Shown here one piece after another: positions 8,124-16,094 of a stretch of 64,000 nucleotides of DNA. Positions within the stretch are counted from its first letter, which is position 1. The number at the start of each line of letters is the position of its first letter. The notes under the pieces were generated by a model that was given only the letters and a program-made list of their open reading frames with translations, was not told where the DNA came from and did no database searches. The DNA is taken from assembly GCF_014873755.1 (NCBI RefSeq), contig NZ_JADBEG010000001.1:1118501-1182500 (forward strand), given 5' to 3'. A program made the position numbers and the translations under genes. This stretch comes from Amycolatopsis lexingtonensis (GTDB lineage: Bacteria > Actinomycetota > Actinomycetes > Mycobacteriales > Pseudonocardiaceae).

Positions 8124-9109
8124 CGAGTCCGGATGTGCTGCGCATCGGGGTGGCGGGCGCCGGCAACATCGCGAGCATCGCCCAGCTCCCGACCCTCGTC
8201 GCGCGCGACGACGTGGAGCTTCGGGGCCTGGTCACCCGCAAAGATGACCCGCAGCCCCTGATGCGGCGCTGGGGCTTCCGCCGTGCCTATCCTACGGTCG
8301 AGGCGTTGCTCGAGGCGGAGGAACTGGACGCGTTGTTCGTCCTCACGCCCCGGTCGGAGCACGTCCACGCGACGCGACTCGCGCTGGAGGCCGGCGTCGA
8401 CGTCTTCTGCGAGAAGCCGCTGGCGACGAGCGCGTCCGACGCGCAGTCCCTCGCCGAGCTGGCCGCCGCACGAAAGCGGGTGCTGATGGTCGGGTTCAAC
8501 CGTCGCTTCGCTCCGGTGTACGAGGCCGGTCGCGCGGCTTTCGGGGAGAGCGGCGCGAGCTTCTGCGTCGCCCAGAAGAACCGGGCAGGCTCCGAGTACC
8601 GCGCCACCTTCGAAAACGCGATCCACATGGTCGACCTGCTGCGCTGGTACTGCGGGGGCGAGCCCGTCGACGTCAGCGCGCACGCGGCCGGCGAGGACCG
8701 CTGGCAGGAGGACGGCGTGGCCGCGCTCGTCCGGTTCGACAACGGTCACACCGGCGTGCTCGTGGGGGCCCGCGACGCCGGCGGCTGGAGCGAGAAACTC
8801 GACGCCCACGGAGGCGCGGCGAGCGCGAACGTCACCGCGCCCGACCGGATCTCGATCACCCGGCCCGACGGGACGACCGTGCGCGAGATGTCGCCCGAGG
8901 CCTTCGGCTGGGCGACGGCGACGCAGACGTTCGGCTTCGCCGGAGCGGTTCACCACTTCCTCGACCGGGTCCGGGACCGCGGTGAGCCCTTGACGTCCGG
9001 GGCTGACGCGGTGAAGACCCAGCTGCTCCTCGATCGCATCCTCGCCGCCGCCGGGCTCCCCACCGAGGAGCAACCCGGACGAGCCTGGAGCAGCCACGCC
9101 AAGAAGTGA
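8120..9109 (+). CDS. Gfo/Idh/MocA-family dehydrogenase (second copy)
   Basis: A 329-aa protein from GTG 8120 (GTGA overlap with the isomerase). It has a canonical Rossmann start (RIGVAGAGNIASIAQLPTL), the signature DVFCEKPLAT near residue 100, and a C-terminal domain with the H-x-x-D segment NAIHMVDLLRW. It is clearly not a recent copy of the 4717 gene, so the two likely act on different intermediates, as in inositol-type pathways where one enzyme oxidises the polyol and another an isomer. Confidence 0.87.
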   Translation: MTSPDVLRIGVAGAGNIASIAQLPTLVARDDVELRGLVTRKDDPQPLMRRWGFRRAYPTVEALLEAEELDALFVLTPRSEHVHATRLALEAGVDVFCEKPLATSASDAQSLAELAAARKRVLMVGFNRRFAPVYEAGRAAFGESGASFCVAQKNRAGSEYRATFENAIHMVDLLRWYCGGEPVDVSAHAAGEDRWQEDGVAALVRFDNGHTGVLVGARDAGGWSEKLDAHGGAASANVTAPDRISITRPDGTTVREMSPEAFGWATATQTFGFAGAVHHFLDRVRDRGEPLTSGADAVKTQLLLDRILAAAGLPTEEQPGRAWSSHAKK

Positions 9110-9122
9110 GGGATGTTTCGAC

Positions 9123-9935
9123 GTGATCATCAACACGTTTTCGTATCTATGGTCGGCTACGGCGATCGATGCCATTGCGGAACTGGTCGACGATGGGTAT
9201 TCGACGTTCGAAGTTCCGATCAGCTCTCCGCATTGTTGGCCGGATGAAATTTCCAGCTCGGAGCGCTCGGCCGTAAAGGCGAGGCTCAGTGATTACGGTG
9301 CGAGTATCCGATCGCTCAATGCCGGTGGATATGACATCAATCTGGCAAGTCCCGGTGCGAACATGCGTCGCAAGAGTATTGAGCACATCAAGTCGGTGAT
9401 CGACTTGGCTGTTACTTGGGATGTCCCCGACGTCGTGATATCACCCGGTACGCGACGCCCCATGATTTCACCTTCACTCGAAAAAGCGCACGGATGGATG
9501 CACGAGAGCCTGGGTGGCCTGATTCCACTGGCCAAGCAGGCCGGCACGCGGCTACTTCTGGAAAATACTCCGTACTGCTTCGCTCCGACCGTCCGGGATC
9601 TGGCGGGTATCGTCAGTACGGTCGACGATGACGCGCTGAAGATCGTGTACGACGTCGCCAACGCTGCCTATATCGAGGAAGATCCCGTGACGGGCTTGCT
9701 CTCGTATCAGGATGATATTGCGCTCGTTCATATTTCTGACACGGGGTTGGAGACGTGGGGTCATGATCCGATCGGCACCGGGGTGGTGGATTTCGCAGGG
9801 TTGGGAGCTGCTGTCGAAGCAACTTGTGGAGTGAGCAATGTTGTTCTTGAGGTGATTCGCGAAGAAAACACCTTGTTCGAGTTCGGTCAAGCAATGCGCG
9901 ACCTTGTCGATAAAGGCTGGAAATTGGGAAACTAG
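9123..9935 (+). CDS. Sugar phosphate isomerase/epimerase-type TIM barrel, low-GC
   Basis: A 270-aa TIM barrel from GTG 9123, preceded by GAGGG. Metal-ligand segments are LLLENTPY (Glu), KIVYDVANA (Asp), IALVHISDT (His) and NVVLEVIRE (Glu). Codon use is visibly more AT-rich than the preceding genes (for example gaaaatactccg and gttcttgaggtgattcgc), suggesting separate acquisition. It is 13 nt after the second dehydrogenase and probably shares its transcript. The substrate is unknown; it may complement the 7233 isomerase in successive steps. Confidence 0.83.
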   Translation: MIINTFSYLWSATAIDAIAELVDDGYSTFEVPISSPHCWPDEISSSERSAVKARLSDYGASIRSLNAGGYDINLASPGANMRRKSIEHIKSVIDLAVTWDVPDVVISPGTRRPMISPSLEKAHGWMHESLGGLIPLAKQAGTRLLLENTPYCFAPTVRDLAGIVSTVDDDALKIVYDVANAAYIEEDPVTGLLSYQDDIALVHISDTGLETWGHDPIGTGVVDFAGLGAAVEATCGVSNVVLEVIREENTLFEFGQAMRDLVDKGWKLGN

Positions 9936-10293
9936 TGGAGTGGGTCCGGCTGGACTCTGGCTATCTCCTGGGGCAACTGTCGGACCATGGCGCTGTTGGG
10001 CAGGCCGTTCGTCAGCGCTGCGTGGCGGGTGACGAAGCGACGGTCCACGGCAGTGAACACCAGAGCTGACGCCACTGCCCTCGCGCGATCAGGTCGGATT
10101 TGCGACCGGCTCGCCACCGCAGTCCACGTAGATTCTTCGACGATGCCGACGGGGTTCCGACGTCCGGGAAGACGGTGGCCAACCCGAAGAAAACGCACAT
10201 GACCAGCCCGCCGATGAACAGCCATCGACTGTGCCGGTACTCGATTGCGGACGTCCCAGGATCGGACGTTTCCGGCAGTGGGCACATTGAGCC
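9936..10293 (-). pseudogene. Possible decayed membrane-protein 3' fragment
   Basis: No intact gene fills this 358-nt gap. On the minus strand a short hydrophobic segment (SRWLFIGGLVMCVFFGLA, around 10170-10230) is followed in a different frame by ASALVFTAVDRRFVTRH (about 10020-10075). That would suit the C-terminal end of a membrane protein broken by frameshifts. The evidence is thin and the family unrecognised. Confidence 0.25.
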
Positions 10294-11085
10294 TCAAGAG
10301 CTGGAGCTCGGCCGACCGGGAATATGGCTGAGAATAGACTTTGAGAAGCCGCCGTCGACGCAGATGTCCTGCCCGGTGACATAACCCGACAGCGGGCCTA
10401 CCAGAAATTCGATCACGTTCGCGATATCCGCGGGTTCCCCGATCCTTGCCAGCGGAATGATGTCTTCCCGTTCTTTCTTGATCTGGGGGTCGGCGTACAT
10501 TTTCTCGGTCATCGCGGTATGGGTCATGCCCGGCGACACCACGTTCACGCGGATACCGTCAGGTGCCCACTCCAAAGCGAGCGTCTGGGCCAGCATGGTC
10601 AAAGCGGCTTTGCTGGGGCTATAGGCACCTGACCCGGCATGGGGCAGCTGACCGGACATCGAGGAGGTGAAGCAGGCCGAACCGCGACTGCGCTTCAGGT
10701 GCGCGTAGCTTGCTTTGGCGAGAAGCCACGCGCCGCGGAGGTTGACGGAGAACATGTCGTCCCAGTCCTCGACGGACAAGTCGCAGATTGCGCCGGGACT
10801 GGCGATTCCGGCATTCGCCACCAGCGCGTCCAGGCCGCCGAACTCGGCTACCGCGGCTTCGACGAGCTGACCTGGCACGTCGGGATCACCGAGGTCGCCC
10901 ACCAACGCGATCGCAGTACCGCCCAGCGACTGAATCGAACGGACTATCTGCTCTTGACCAGTTGTCAATTTATGGCCGCACACCGCGATCTGCGCCAGCT
11001 CGCCCCGCGCAAGAGCGGCCTCGGCGAGCCTGACGCATGTCGACGCGCCGATGCCGCTGCTTCCGCCACTGACCAAAGCTCGCAT
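10294..11085 (-). CDS. Short-chain dehydrogenase/reductase
   Basis: A 263-aa classical SDR. It has the NAD(P) motif VSGGSSGIG at the N-terminus, LVANAGIA, the catalytic Ser region FTSSMSG, the Tyr-x-x-x-Lys as YSPSK, and the C-terminal PADIANVIEFL...GQDICVDGG. Start ATG 11085 is chosen because GGAGGAG lies 8 nt upstream; a GTG 9 nt earlier overlaps that site. It heads away from the forward operon. With the shikimate-dehydrogenase-like enzyme and aldolase genes upstream, it probably carries out an alcohol/keto conversion in the same pathway. Confidence 0.88.
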   Translation of the reverse strand: MRALVSGGSSGIGASTCVRLAEAALARGELAQIAVCGHKLTTGQEQIVRSIQSLGGTAIALVGDLGDPDVPGQLVEAAVAEFGGLDALVANAGIASPGAICDLSVEDWDDMFSVNLRGAWLLAKASYAHLKRSRGSACFTSSMSGQLPHAGSGAYSPSKAALTMLAQTLALEWAPDGIRVNVVSPGMTHTAMTEKMYADPQIKKEREDIIPLARIGEPADIANVIEFLVGPLSGYVTGQDICVDGGFSKSILSHIPGRPSSSS

Positions 11086-11121
11086 TGTGCACACTCCTCC
11101 AGCTGGGGATCAAAGTCACAG

Positions 11122-11946
11122 TCACCGCGCGGCTGCGCGCAGCTCTTCAGGTGTGGCGCCTTCGAACCCGAAGAACTCCAGGTACGCGGGAATCAGCTCG
11201 AACAGCATGTCGCTGCCGACCTGGATCGGGCAGCCCTTGTCCTTGGCTGCCCGCAACAACGGGGTGATGTCGGTCTTGAGCACCACATCTCCGACGTACG
11301 CACCGGGCGCGAGGCGGCCGACGTCGACCGGCAGCGGATCGCCGTCGTTCATCCCGAGGGGGGTGGCGTTCACGATCAGGTCGTAGCCGTCGGGATCCCG
11401 CGATCCCACCACGACCTTCAGGTCCGAGTAGTGCAGGCCGATGCGCTGGGAGAGCGCGTCGGAGGCGGCTGCGTCGGGATCGAACAAGCCGATCTCGGCC
11501 AGGCCGAGGCCGGCCAGCGACGCGGCGATCGAAGAACCGACCCCGCCGTTGCCGACGACGAGCGCGCGTTTCCCGGCCGGGTCGAAACCCTTGCGCAGCA
11601 TGCCGCGGACGAAGCCGGCGCCGTCGAACTGGTCGGCGAGCAGCGACCCGTCCTCCCGCCGCAGCACGGCGTTCGTCGCTCCGGCGATCGCGGCGGCCGG
11701 GCTGATCTCGTCCACCAGTTCCATGGTGGCGACCTTGTGCGGCATGGTGATCAGCGCGCCGCGGACGTTGGTGAGGGCGAAGATCGATCGGAAGAAGCCC
11801 AGGTAGTCCTCGGCCTTGATCCCCATCGGGACGACAGCGGCGTCGATGCCGTTCCTCTCGAACCAGGGATTGCAGATCAGCGACGACTTGAACGTGTGCG
11901 TGGGGTAGCCCAGGTGCGCGACGAGGGTGGTCGTTCCGCTGATCAT
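11122..11946 (-). CDS. Shikimate/quinate dehydrogenase-like protein
   Basis: A 274-aa AroE-fold protein. N-terminal substrate domain: LVAHLGYPTHTFKSS and the NVRGALITMPHK segment that corresponds to the catalytic-lysine motif NVTxPxK. NADP domain: RALVVGNGGVGSSIAASL, then LIVNATPLGM. ATG 11946 follows AGGAGG and overlaps the kinase stop as ATGA. Housekeeping AroE genes sit with aromatic biosynthesis genes; here it is embedded in a LacI-controlled catabolic locus with a ShiA-like MHS transporter, so a catabolic dehydrogenase on quinate, shikimate or a related cyclitol is more likely. Confidence 0.8.
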   Translation of the reverse strand: MISGTTTLVAHLGYPTHTFKSSLICNPWFERNGIDAAVVPMGIKAEDYLGFFRSIFALTNVRGALITMPHKVATMELVDEISPAAAIAGATNAVLRREDGSLLADQFDGAGFVRGMLRKGFDPAGKRALVVGNGGVGSSIAASLAGLGLAEIGLFDPDAAASDALSQRIGLHYSDLKVVVGSRDPDGYDLIVNATPLGMNDGDPLPVDVGRLAPGAYVGDVVLKTDITPLLRAAKDKGCPIQVGSDMLFELIPAYLEFFGFEGATPEELRAAAR

Positions 11947-12485
11947 CGGGCCTCCTGCGCGTCGTTGGAGAGCTCTGACAGCCGTACGCCGGTCCACGCG
12001 CACCGCAGCCCGCCGTGCTCGGCCCAGTACTCGTCCCAATGGGCGAGCTTGATCTGGTCGCGTTTGAGGCCACGCTTGCGCAGCCGGTCCTGCAGCGTCT
12101 TCGGGGAGACGCGGACACGTACCACCTCCACGTCGATCGGCGGCCAGTCGAAGCGCTCCGCGGCCGCGGTGATGAAGGTGGGGTCGGACAGATAGGGGCT
12201 GAAGGGCGCGTCGACCACCACGGGGCAACCGAGGCGGAGGTTGGCCCCGGCGACGTCGAGCAGCGAGTCGTACTCAAGCGGCAGGATGTGGTCGCGGTAG
12301 AACGGGTTGGCCTCGCGATCGCCGGGGTCGTACCCGGCCGACACCAGGGCGGTCTCGACGAACCGCGCGCTCATCGCGTCCTTGTCGAGGTACGCGGCGC
12401 CGTGCTGCCGGGCGAGGCGCTGGGCGATCGTCGACTTGCCGGAGCCCGCCGTGCCGATGACGATGTGCAGGGTCGGCGCGTTCAT
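11943..12485 (-). CDS. P-loop kinase (AAA/gluconokinase-like)
   Basis: A 180-aa small-molecule kinase candidate with Walker A GTAGSGKST immediately after the N-terminal strand (LHIVIGTAGSGKST), an acceptor-site-like AAYLDKDAMS, a Walker B-like PVVVDAPFS, and an arginine-rich lid (LQDRLRKRGLKRD). Size and layout fit gluconate-kinase-like or uncharacterised AAA kinases. It starts by ATGA overlap with the aldolase and ends by ATGA overlap with the AroE-like gene. Beside a KDPG-type aldolase, phosphorylation of a 2-keto-3-deoxy acid is an attractive but unproven role. Confidence 0.72.
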   Translation of the reverse strand: MNAPTLHIVIGTAGSGKSTIAQRLARQHGAAYLDKDAMSARFVETALVSAGYDPGDREANPFYRDHILPLEYDSLLDVAGANLRLGCPVVVDAPFSPYLSDPTFITAAAERFDWPPIDVEVVRVRVSPKTLQDRLRKRGLKRDQIKLAHWDEYWAEHGGLRCAWTGVRLSELSNDAQEAR

Positions 12486-13129
12486 CCGCGCGCGCCCCGC
12501 ACCGCCATCAGGAAGTCGCGGGCGGCAGCGGTCACCCGGGTGAAGTCGCCGTCGGGCTGCCATGCCTTGGTGACGGCGCTGCCCACACCGACGCCCGCCA
12601 CGCCTGCGGCGAACCACTCCTTGACGTTCTCTGCGGTGACCCCGCCGGCGGGCATGATCGGCAGGTGCGCCAGCGGTGCGAGCACGGCCTTGGCGTAGGG
12701 GATACCCGCGTTATCGGTCGGGAACATCTTGACGATGTCCGCACCCGCCTCGGCGGTCTCGAGGATCTCGGTCGGGGTGAAGGCCCCACTGATCGTCGGC
12801 ACCTGGTAGCGGTTGGCGACGCGGATCATCTCTGCGTTGAGCTGCGGGCTGACCAAGAAGGCCGCACCGGCTCGGATGCACTCGTACGCGGCGTGGCCGT
12901 CGAGGACGGTTCCCGCTCCCACGGCGACACCGTCCGGTGCGTACCGGGTGGCCAGCCGTCGGATGAGCTCGACGGCCCCGGGGATGGAGAGCGTGATCTC
13001 GAGGGCGCGGAACCCGCCCTCGATCGCGGCGTGCGCGACGCGTTCCGCGCTGTCCGCGTCGGGCAGCCGGACGATGAGCACAGCACCCGACTCGTCGATC
13101 GTGCGCAATGTCGCAAGCTTGGTGAACAC
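12482..13129 (-). CDS. eda: KDPG/KHG-type 2-keto-3-deoxy acid aldolase
   Basis: A 215-aa class I aldolase of usual family length, started at GTG 13129 (an upstream in-frame ATG would place the operators inside the gene). Motifs: VLIVRL, RALEITL with the catalytic Glu near 44, VGAGTVLD, FLVSPQLN, the Schiff-base lysine in DIVKMFP (about Lys134), LPIMPAGGV and GVGVGSAV. Such enzymes split 2-keto-3-deoxy-(6-phospho)aldonates to pyruvate and an aldehyde. It is transcribed divergently from the transporter, and the 100-nt gap holds the tandem LacI-type operators. Confidence 0.85.
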   Translation of the reverse strand: MFTKLATLRTIDESGAVLIVRLPDADSAERVAHAAIEGGFRALEITLSIPGAVELIRRLATRYAPDGVAVGAGTVLDGHAAYECIRAGAAFLVSPQLNAEMIRVANRYQVPTISGAFTPTEILETAEAGADIVKMFPTDNAGIPYAKAVLAPLAHLPIMPAGGVTAENVKEWFAAGVAGVGVGSAVTKAWQPDGDFTRVTAAARDFLMAVRGARG

Positions 13130-13156
13130 CGGTGTCCCGTCTGGTCGAGAGCGTGA

Positions 13157-13215
13157 TTGACAAATACTCGCACGCTCCTTACGGTCTCTGCAACCGATCT
13201 CAGCAACCGATCTCA
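13157..13215 (+). promoter_or_regulatory. Promoter with tandem LacI-type operators (second site)
   Basis: TTGACA (13157-13162), a 17-nt spacer and TACGGT (13180-13185) are followed 3 nt later by TGCAACCGATCTCA (13189-13202) and AGCAACCGATCTCA (13202-13215). This duplicates the element at 4530-4589 in spacing and sequence. It serves the transporter and, lying in the divergent gap, may also control the aldolase gene. Confidence 0.78.
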
Positions 13216-13229
13216 TTGTGGAGCGCTCA

Positions 13230-14645
13230 ATGACGACGAACTCCTCAGACGCCTCCGGGACGGCAAGCCCTTCCGAGCTCTCCGAGGTTCTGGAACGCCC
13301 TCGCCGCCCGGTCAACATGGTGGCGGGCACGATCGGCCACTTCGTCGAGTGGTACGACTGGTACGTCTACGGGCTGCTGGCCGCCGTGTTCGCTCCGCAG
13401 ATCTTTCCGAGCCACTCCGCGTTCGCCTCGCTCATCGCGGCGCTGCTCACGTACGCGATCGGGTTCGTGGTCCGCCCCTTCAGCGGGATCATCGTCTCGC
13501 CGCTGGCCGATCGCTACGGCCGACGGGCTGTCCTCACCCTGTCCGTGTCCGGGATGGCGCTCGGCGCCTTGATCATCGCGCTCACCCCCGGGTACGGCAC
13601 GATCGGCTACGCGGCGCCCATCCTCTTCGTGGTGGCCCGGATCCTGCAGGGCATCTCGGCCGGCAGCGAACAGCAGAGCGCCATCTCGTTCATGGTCGAG
13701 CACGCCCCGCCGAACAGGAGGGGCCTGTTCGGGTCCTTCTCGAACATGGCGAGCGGCCTGGCGACCCTCGCCGCGACCGGGGCCGCCGCGATCACCACCT
13801 CGGCCTTCTCCCCGGCCGAGCTTGCGGCCTGGGGCTGGCGCATCCCGTTCCTCGTGGGTGGCATCCTGGGTGTGGTCGGTCTCGTCCTGCGGGCCCGCGC
13901 CGACGAGACCTCCGAGTTCGAGGCCAGTTCCCTCGTCGACAAGAAGTCGGCACCCGCACGGCTGCTGGCTCTGCTCCGTGAGCATCCGAAGGCTCTGCTG
14001 CAGACGGCGGCGCTGTCCGCGCCGGCTGTGGCCTACTACACCTGGGCAACCTTCCTGCCCACCTATGCCCAGCTCACCAGCGGACGGGACAAGTCCTCCA
14101 CCTTGGTCGGCAGCGTCATCGGGCTCACCCTGCTGGTCATCATCGTGCCGATCTGCGGCGCGCTGTCGGACCGGCTCGGCTGGCGCAAGATCTTCCCCAT
14201 CGTGGGTGCGGTCGGCATGATCGTGCTCTTCTACCCGCTGCTGCTCCTTCTCGACCGGCCGGGCTTCTGGGTTTACGTCGTGGTGGCCGCATCGGGATGG
14301 ATCGTCCTGGGCATTTGGCAGGCGGTGTACCCGACCATCCAGGCGGAGCTGTTCCCGGCGTCGGTCCGGGTGTCCGGCATCGGCTTCTCCCACCAGCTGG
14401 TGATCGCCGTCTTCGGCGGCACCGCCCCCCTGATCGCGGCCGCGTTCGTCGGCGCCGGGCACCCCAGGTTCGTCGCTCTCTACATGATCGTGGTCATCGT
14501 CGTCTGCCTCGCCGTCTACTTCACACTCCCGGAGACGGGCAGCAAGACGCTGCGAGCGACAGTCGCGCTGAAAGACCAGGAGGTCGTGGAAGGTGAGCTC
14601 GAGGAGGTCGCTGCGCGCACTCCGACGAAGCGTTCCCTGTCGTAG
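13230..14645 (+). CDS. MFS transporter, MHS (metabolite:H+ symporter) family
   Basis: A 471-aa protein with about 12 membrane segments. The opening GTIGHFVEWYDWYVYG followed by AAVFAPQIFP is the MHS-family hallmark (ShiA, KgtP, ProP), and the loop 2-3 motif appears as PLADRYGRRAVL. ATG 13230 is preferred over GTG 13218 because TGGAG sits 6 nt before it. It probably imports the organic acid or cyclitol that feeds the enzymes of this locus and is controlled by the LacI-type operators just upstream. Confidence 0.88.
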   Translation: MTTNSSDASGTASPSELSEVLERPRRPVNMVAGTIGHFVEWYDWYVYGLLAAVFAPQIFPSHSAFASLIAALLTYAIGFVVRPFSGIIVSPLADRYGRRAVLTLSVSGMALGALIIALTPGYGTIGYAAPILFVVARILQGISAGSEQQSAISFMVEHAPPNRRGLFGSFSNMASGLATLAATGAAAITTSAFSPAELAAWGWRIPFLVGGILGVVGLVLRARADETSEFEASSLVDKKSAPARLLALLREHPKALLQTAALSAPAVAYYTWATFLPTYAQLTSGRDKSSTLVGSVIGLTLLVIIVPICGALSDRLGWRKIFPIVGAVGMIVLFYPLLLLLDRPGFWVYVVVAASGWIVLGIWQAVYPTIQAELFPASVRVSGIGFSHQLVIAVFGGTAPLIAAAFVGAGHPRFVALYMIVVIVVCLAVYFTLPETGSKTLRATVALKDQEVVEGELEEVAARTPTKRSLS

Positions 14646-14891
14646 GCGCCGCCTGCCTCCGCGAGCAAGGCGCTTCGTCGACGAGGGTCGCTTCGCATCG
14701 AGGCCTGAGGTTGGTGACACTCCGGTGAGTGCTCGAACTCACGAGAGCCCCGGGCGCTGGGAAGCGTGTCCGGCCGTGGGGCGATCCGAAGCTCTGCAGT
14801 GGCTCGTGGTGGGCTGAGTCATTGCGGACGCGGATCGCGATGCGTTGCGCCGGACCACCGTGCGCCCGCCCACCGCGGTGACTGAGACTGC

Positions 14892-15130
14892 AGGCGGCAA
14901 GAGCCGGTGGAGTGCTGGGGAACCGGTCGCCGAGCAGTGCGTTCATCAGTTCCGGCAGCTCGGCCGGCAGCAGCTTGTCCGTGCACGCGGCCAGTGCGGT
15001 CGCCGGCCACCAGCGTCGTTCGATGAGGCCGGCGCGCTCGTTGGCGGTGTGGCGGAGGGGGACCTGCGGTGCGTCGTGGTCGGTGTGGGCGAGGTAGACG
15101 TGGTCGAGGCGATGGTGGTCGCGGCCGCGC
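14892..15130 (-). pseudogene. NUDIX hydrolase C-terminal remnant
   Basis: Reading the minus strand gives DHVYLAHTDHDAPQVPLRHT and then ERRWWPATALAACTDKLLPA plus ELPELMNALL, typical of the C-terminal half of actinomycete NUDIX hydrolases. The NUDIX box itself (GX5EX7REUXEEXGU) is missing. The homology stops abruptly near 15130, where an unrelated plus-strand fragment begins, so this is one side of a rearrangement junction. Confidence 0.55.
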
Positions 15131-15302
15131 CAGGCAGTGGCTGGCCTCGCTCCGGCGGGCCTGCTTGGACGAGATGGAGCGGCGCGATCCGGTGGGGTTC
15201 AGCCGTTGGCTCGCCTGCGGGGCCCGGGCCGGAAGTGATCCGAGCCGCTTCGTCGCGGTCGAACGGAGACTCGTCGAGCCTGGAGCGGACGACGCGAGCT
15301 GA
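15126..15302 (+). pseudogene. Fragment of the two-TM/EMERRDP protein
   Basis: About 58 residues (RQWLASLRRACLDEMERRDP then VGFSRWLACGARAGSDPSRF) end at a TGA near 15300. The same block occurs near the C-terminus of the gene at 35545-36176 (LLPAEMERRDPAGFRRWL). Everything upstream of that domain is missing here, so it is a partial duplicate abutting the NUDIX remnant. Confidence 0.5.
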
Positions 15303-15342
15303 ATCCGGGCCGGAACGGGGCGGCGGGTGCCCGCTCCCGGCA

Positions 15343-15999
15343 TCAGGTCCAGGTCGTTCCGGTGGCGGCCGGCTCCCGTGCCAGCAGTTCGAGGACCTCG
15401 GTGTCGTCGAGCTGGTCGAAGTCGGTGTACCAGTCGCCGACAGAGCCCTTGCGCCGCAGCGGGACCGGGCAGAGGGTCTGGTCGACGCCGGTGGCGAGCG
15501 CCCCCAGGATCTCGAGGGGTGCGACCGGCACGGCGAGGATGATCCGGCCGGCTTCTCTGGCCCGCAGCACTCGGATCGCGGCCCGGGTGGTGGCGCCGGT
15601 CGTGATGGCGTCGTCGACCAGGACGACGGTCCGGCCGGCGACCGGCAGTGGCGGGGCGTCCGGGTGGTAGCGGGTGGTGCGCCGGGCGAGTTCGGCTTTC
15701 GCCGATCTGGCGACCCGGCCGAATTCGGCTGGGGTGACCTTGAGTGCCCGGATGGTGTTCGGGTTGCTGACGATGACGCCGGGCTCGCCGGCCGCGCCGA
15801 TGACGAGGTGCGGGCGGCGTGGCGCGATGAGTTTGTGGACCAGCAGTGCGTCGAGCGGGGCGTGCAGGGCGTCGGCGACCTCGCGGGCGACGGCGACGCC
15901 GCCGCGGGGCAGGCCGAGGACGATCGGTTCGTGCCCGCGTAGGTAGTGCAGCCGCGCTGCCAGGGTCTGGCCGGCTTCCCGCCGGTCCCGGAACCGCAT
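15343..15999 (-). CDS. Phosphoribosyltransferase-domain protein
   Basis: A 218-aa type I phosphoribosyltransferase: N-terminal FRDRREAGQTLAARL, the strand-loop IVLGLPRGGVAVAREVA, and the PRPP motif VVLVDDAITTGATTRAA. ATG 15999 follows GGGAGG. Proteins of this kind (as the N-terminal half of Rv0571c or Rv2030c) belong to the mycobacterial DosR regulon; the true substrate is not established. A DosR-like box lies about 85 nt upstream. A paralogue is fused to a hydrolase at 17266. Confidence 0.85.
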   Translation of the reverse strand: MRFRDRREAGQTLAARLHYLRGHEPIVLGLPRGGVAVAREVADALHAPLDALLVHKLIAPRRPHLVIGAAGEPGVIVSNPNTIRALKVTPAEFGRVARSAKAELARRTTRYHPDAPPLPVAGRTVVLVDDAITTGATTRAAIRVLRAREAGRIILAVPVAPLEILGALATGVDQTLCPVPLRRKGSVGDWYTDFDQLDDTEVLELLAREPAATGTTWT

Positions 16000-16081
16000 C
16001 GTCGCCTCCCGCCGTCGGCCGTTCCCCACCCTGCCCGGCCGGCGACCGGGCCGAGCAGGGCTGGAAGTCACGGCCTTCGAC

Positions 16082-16093
16082 GGCACAAAGTCC
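16082..16093 (-). promoter_or_regulatory. DosR/DevR-like box upstream of phosphoribosyltransferase
   Basis: Read toward the gene the sequence is GGACTTTGTGCC, a match to the core of the DosR consensus (GGGACTwwnGnCCC). It lies 83 nt from the ATG and overlaps the 3' end of the nitroreductase gene. Confidence 0.45.
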
Positions 16094-16094
16094 T

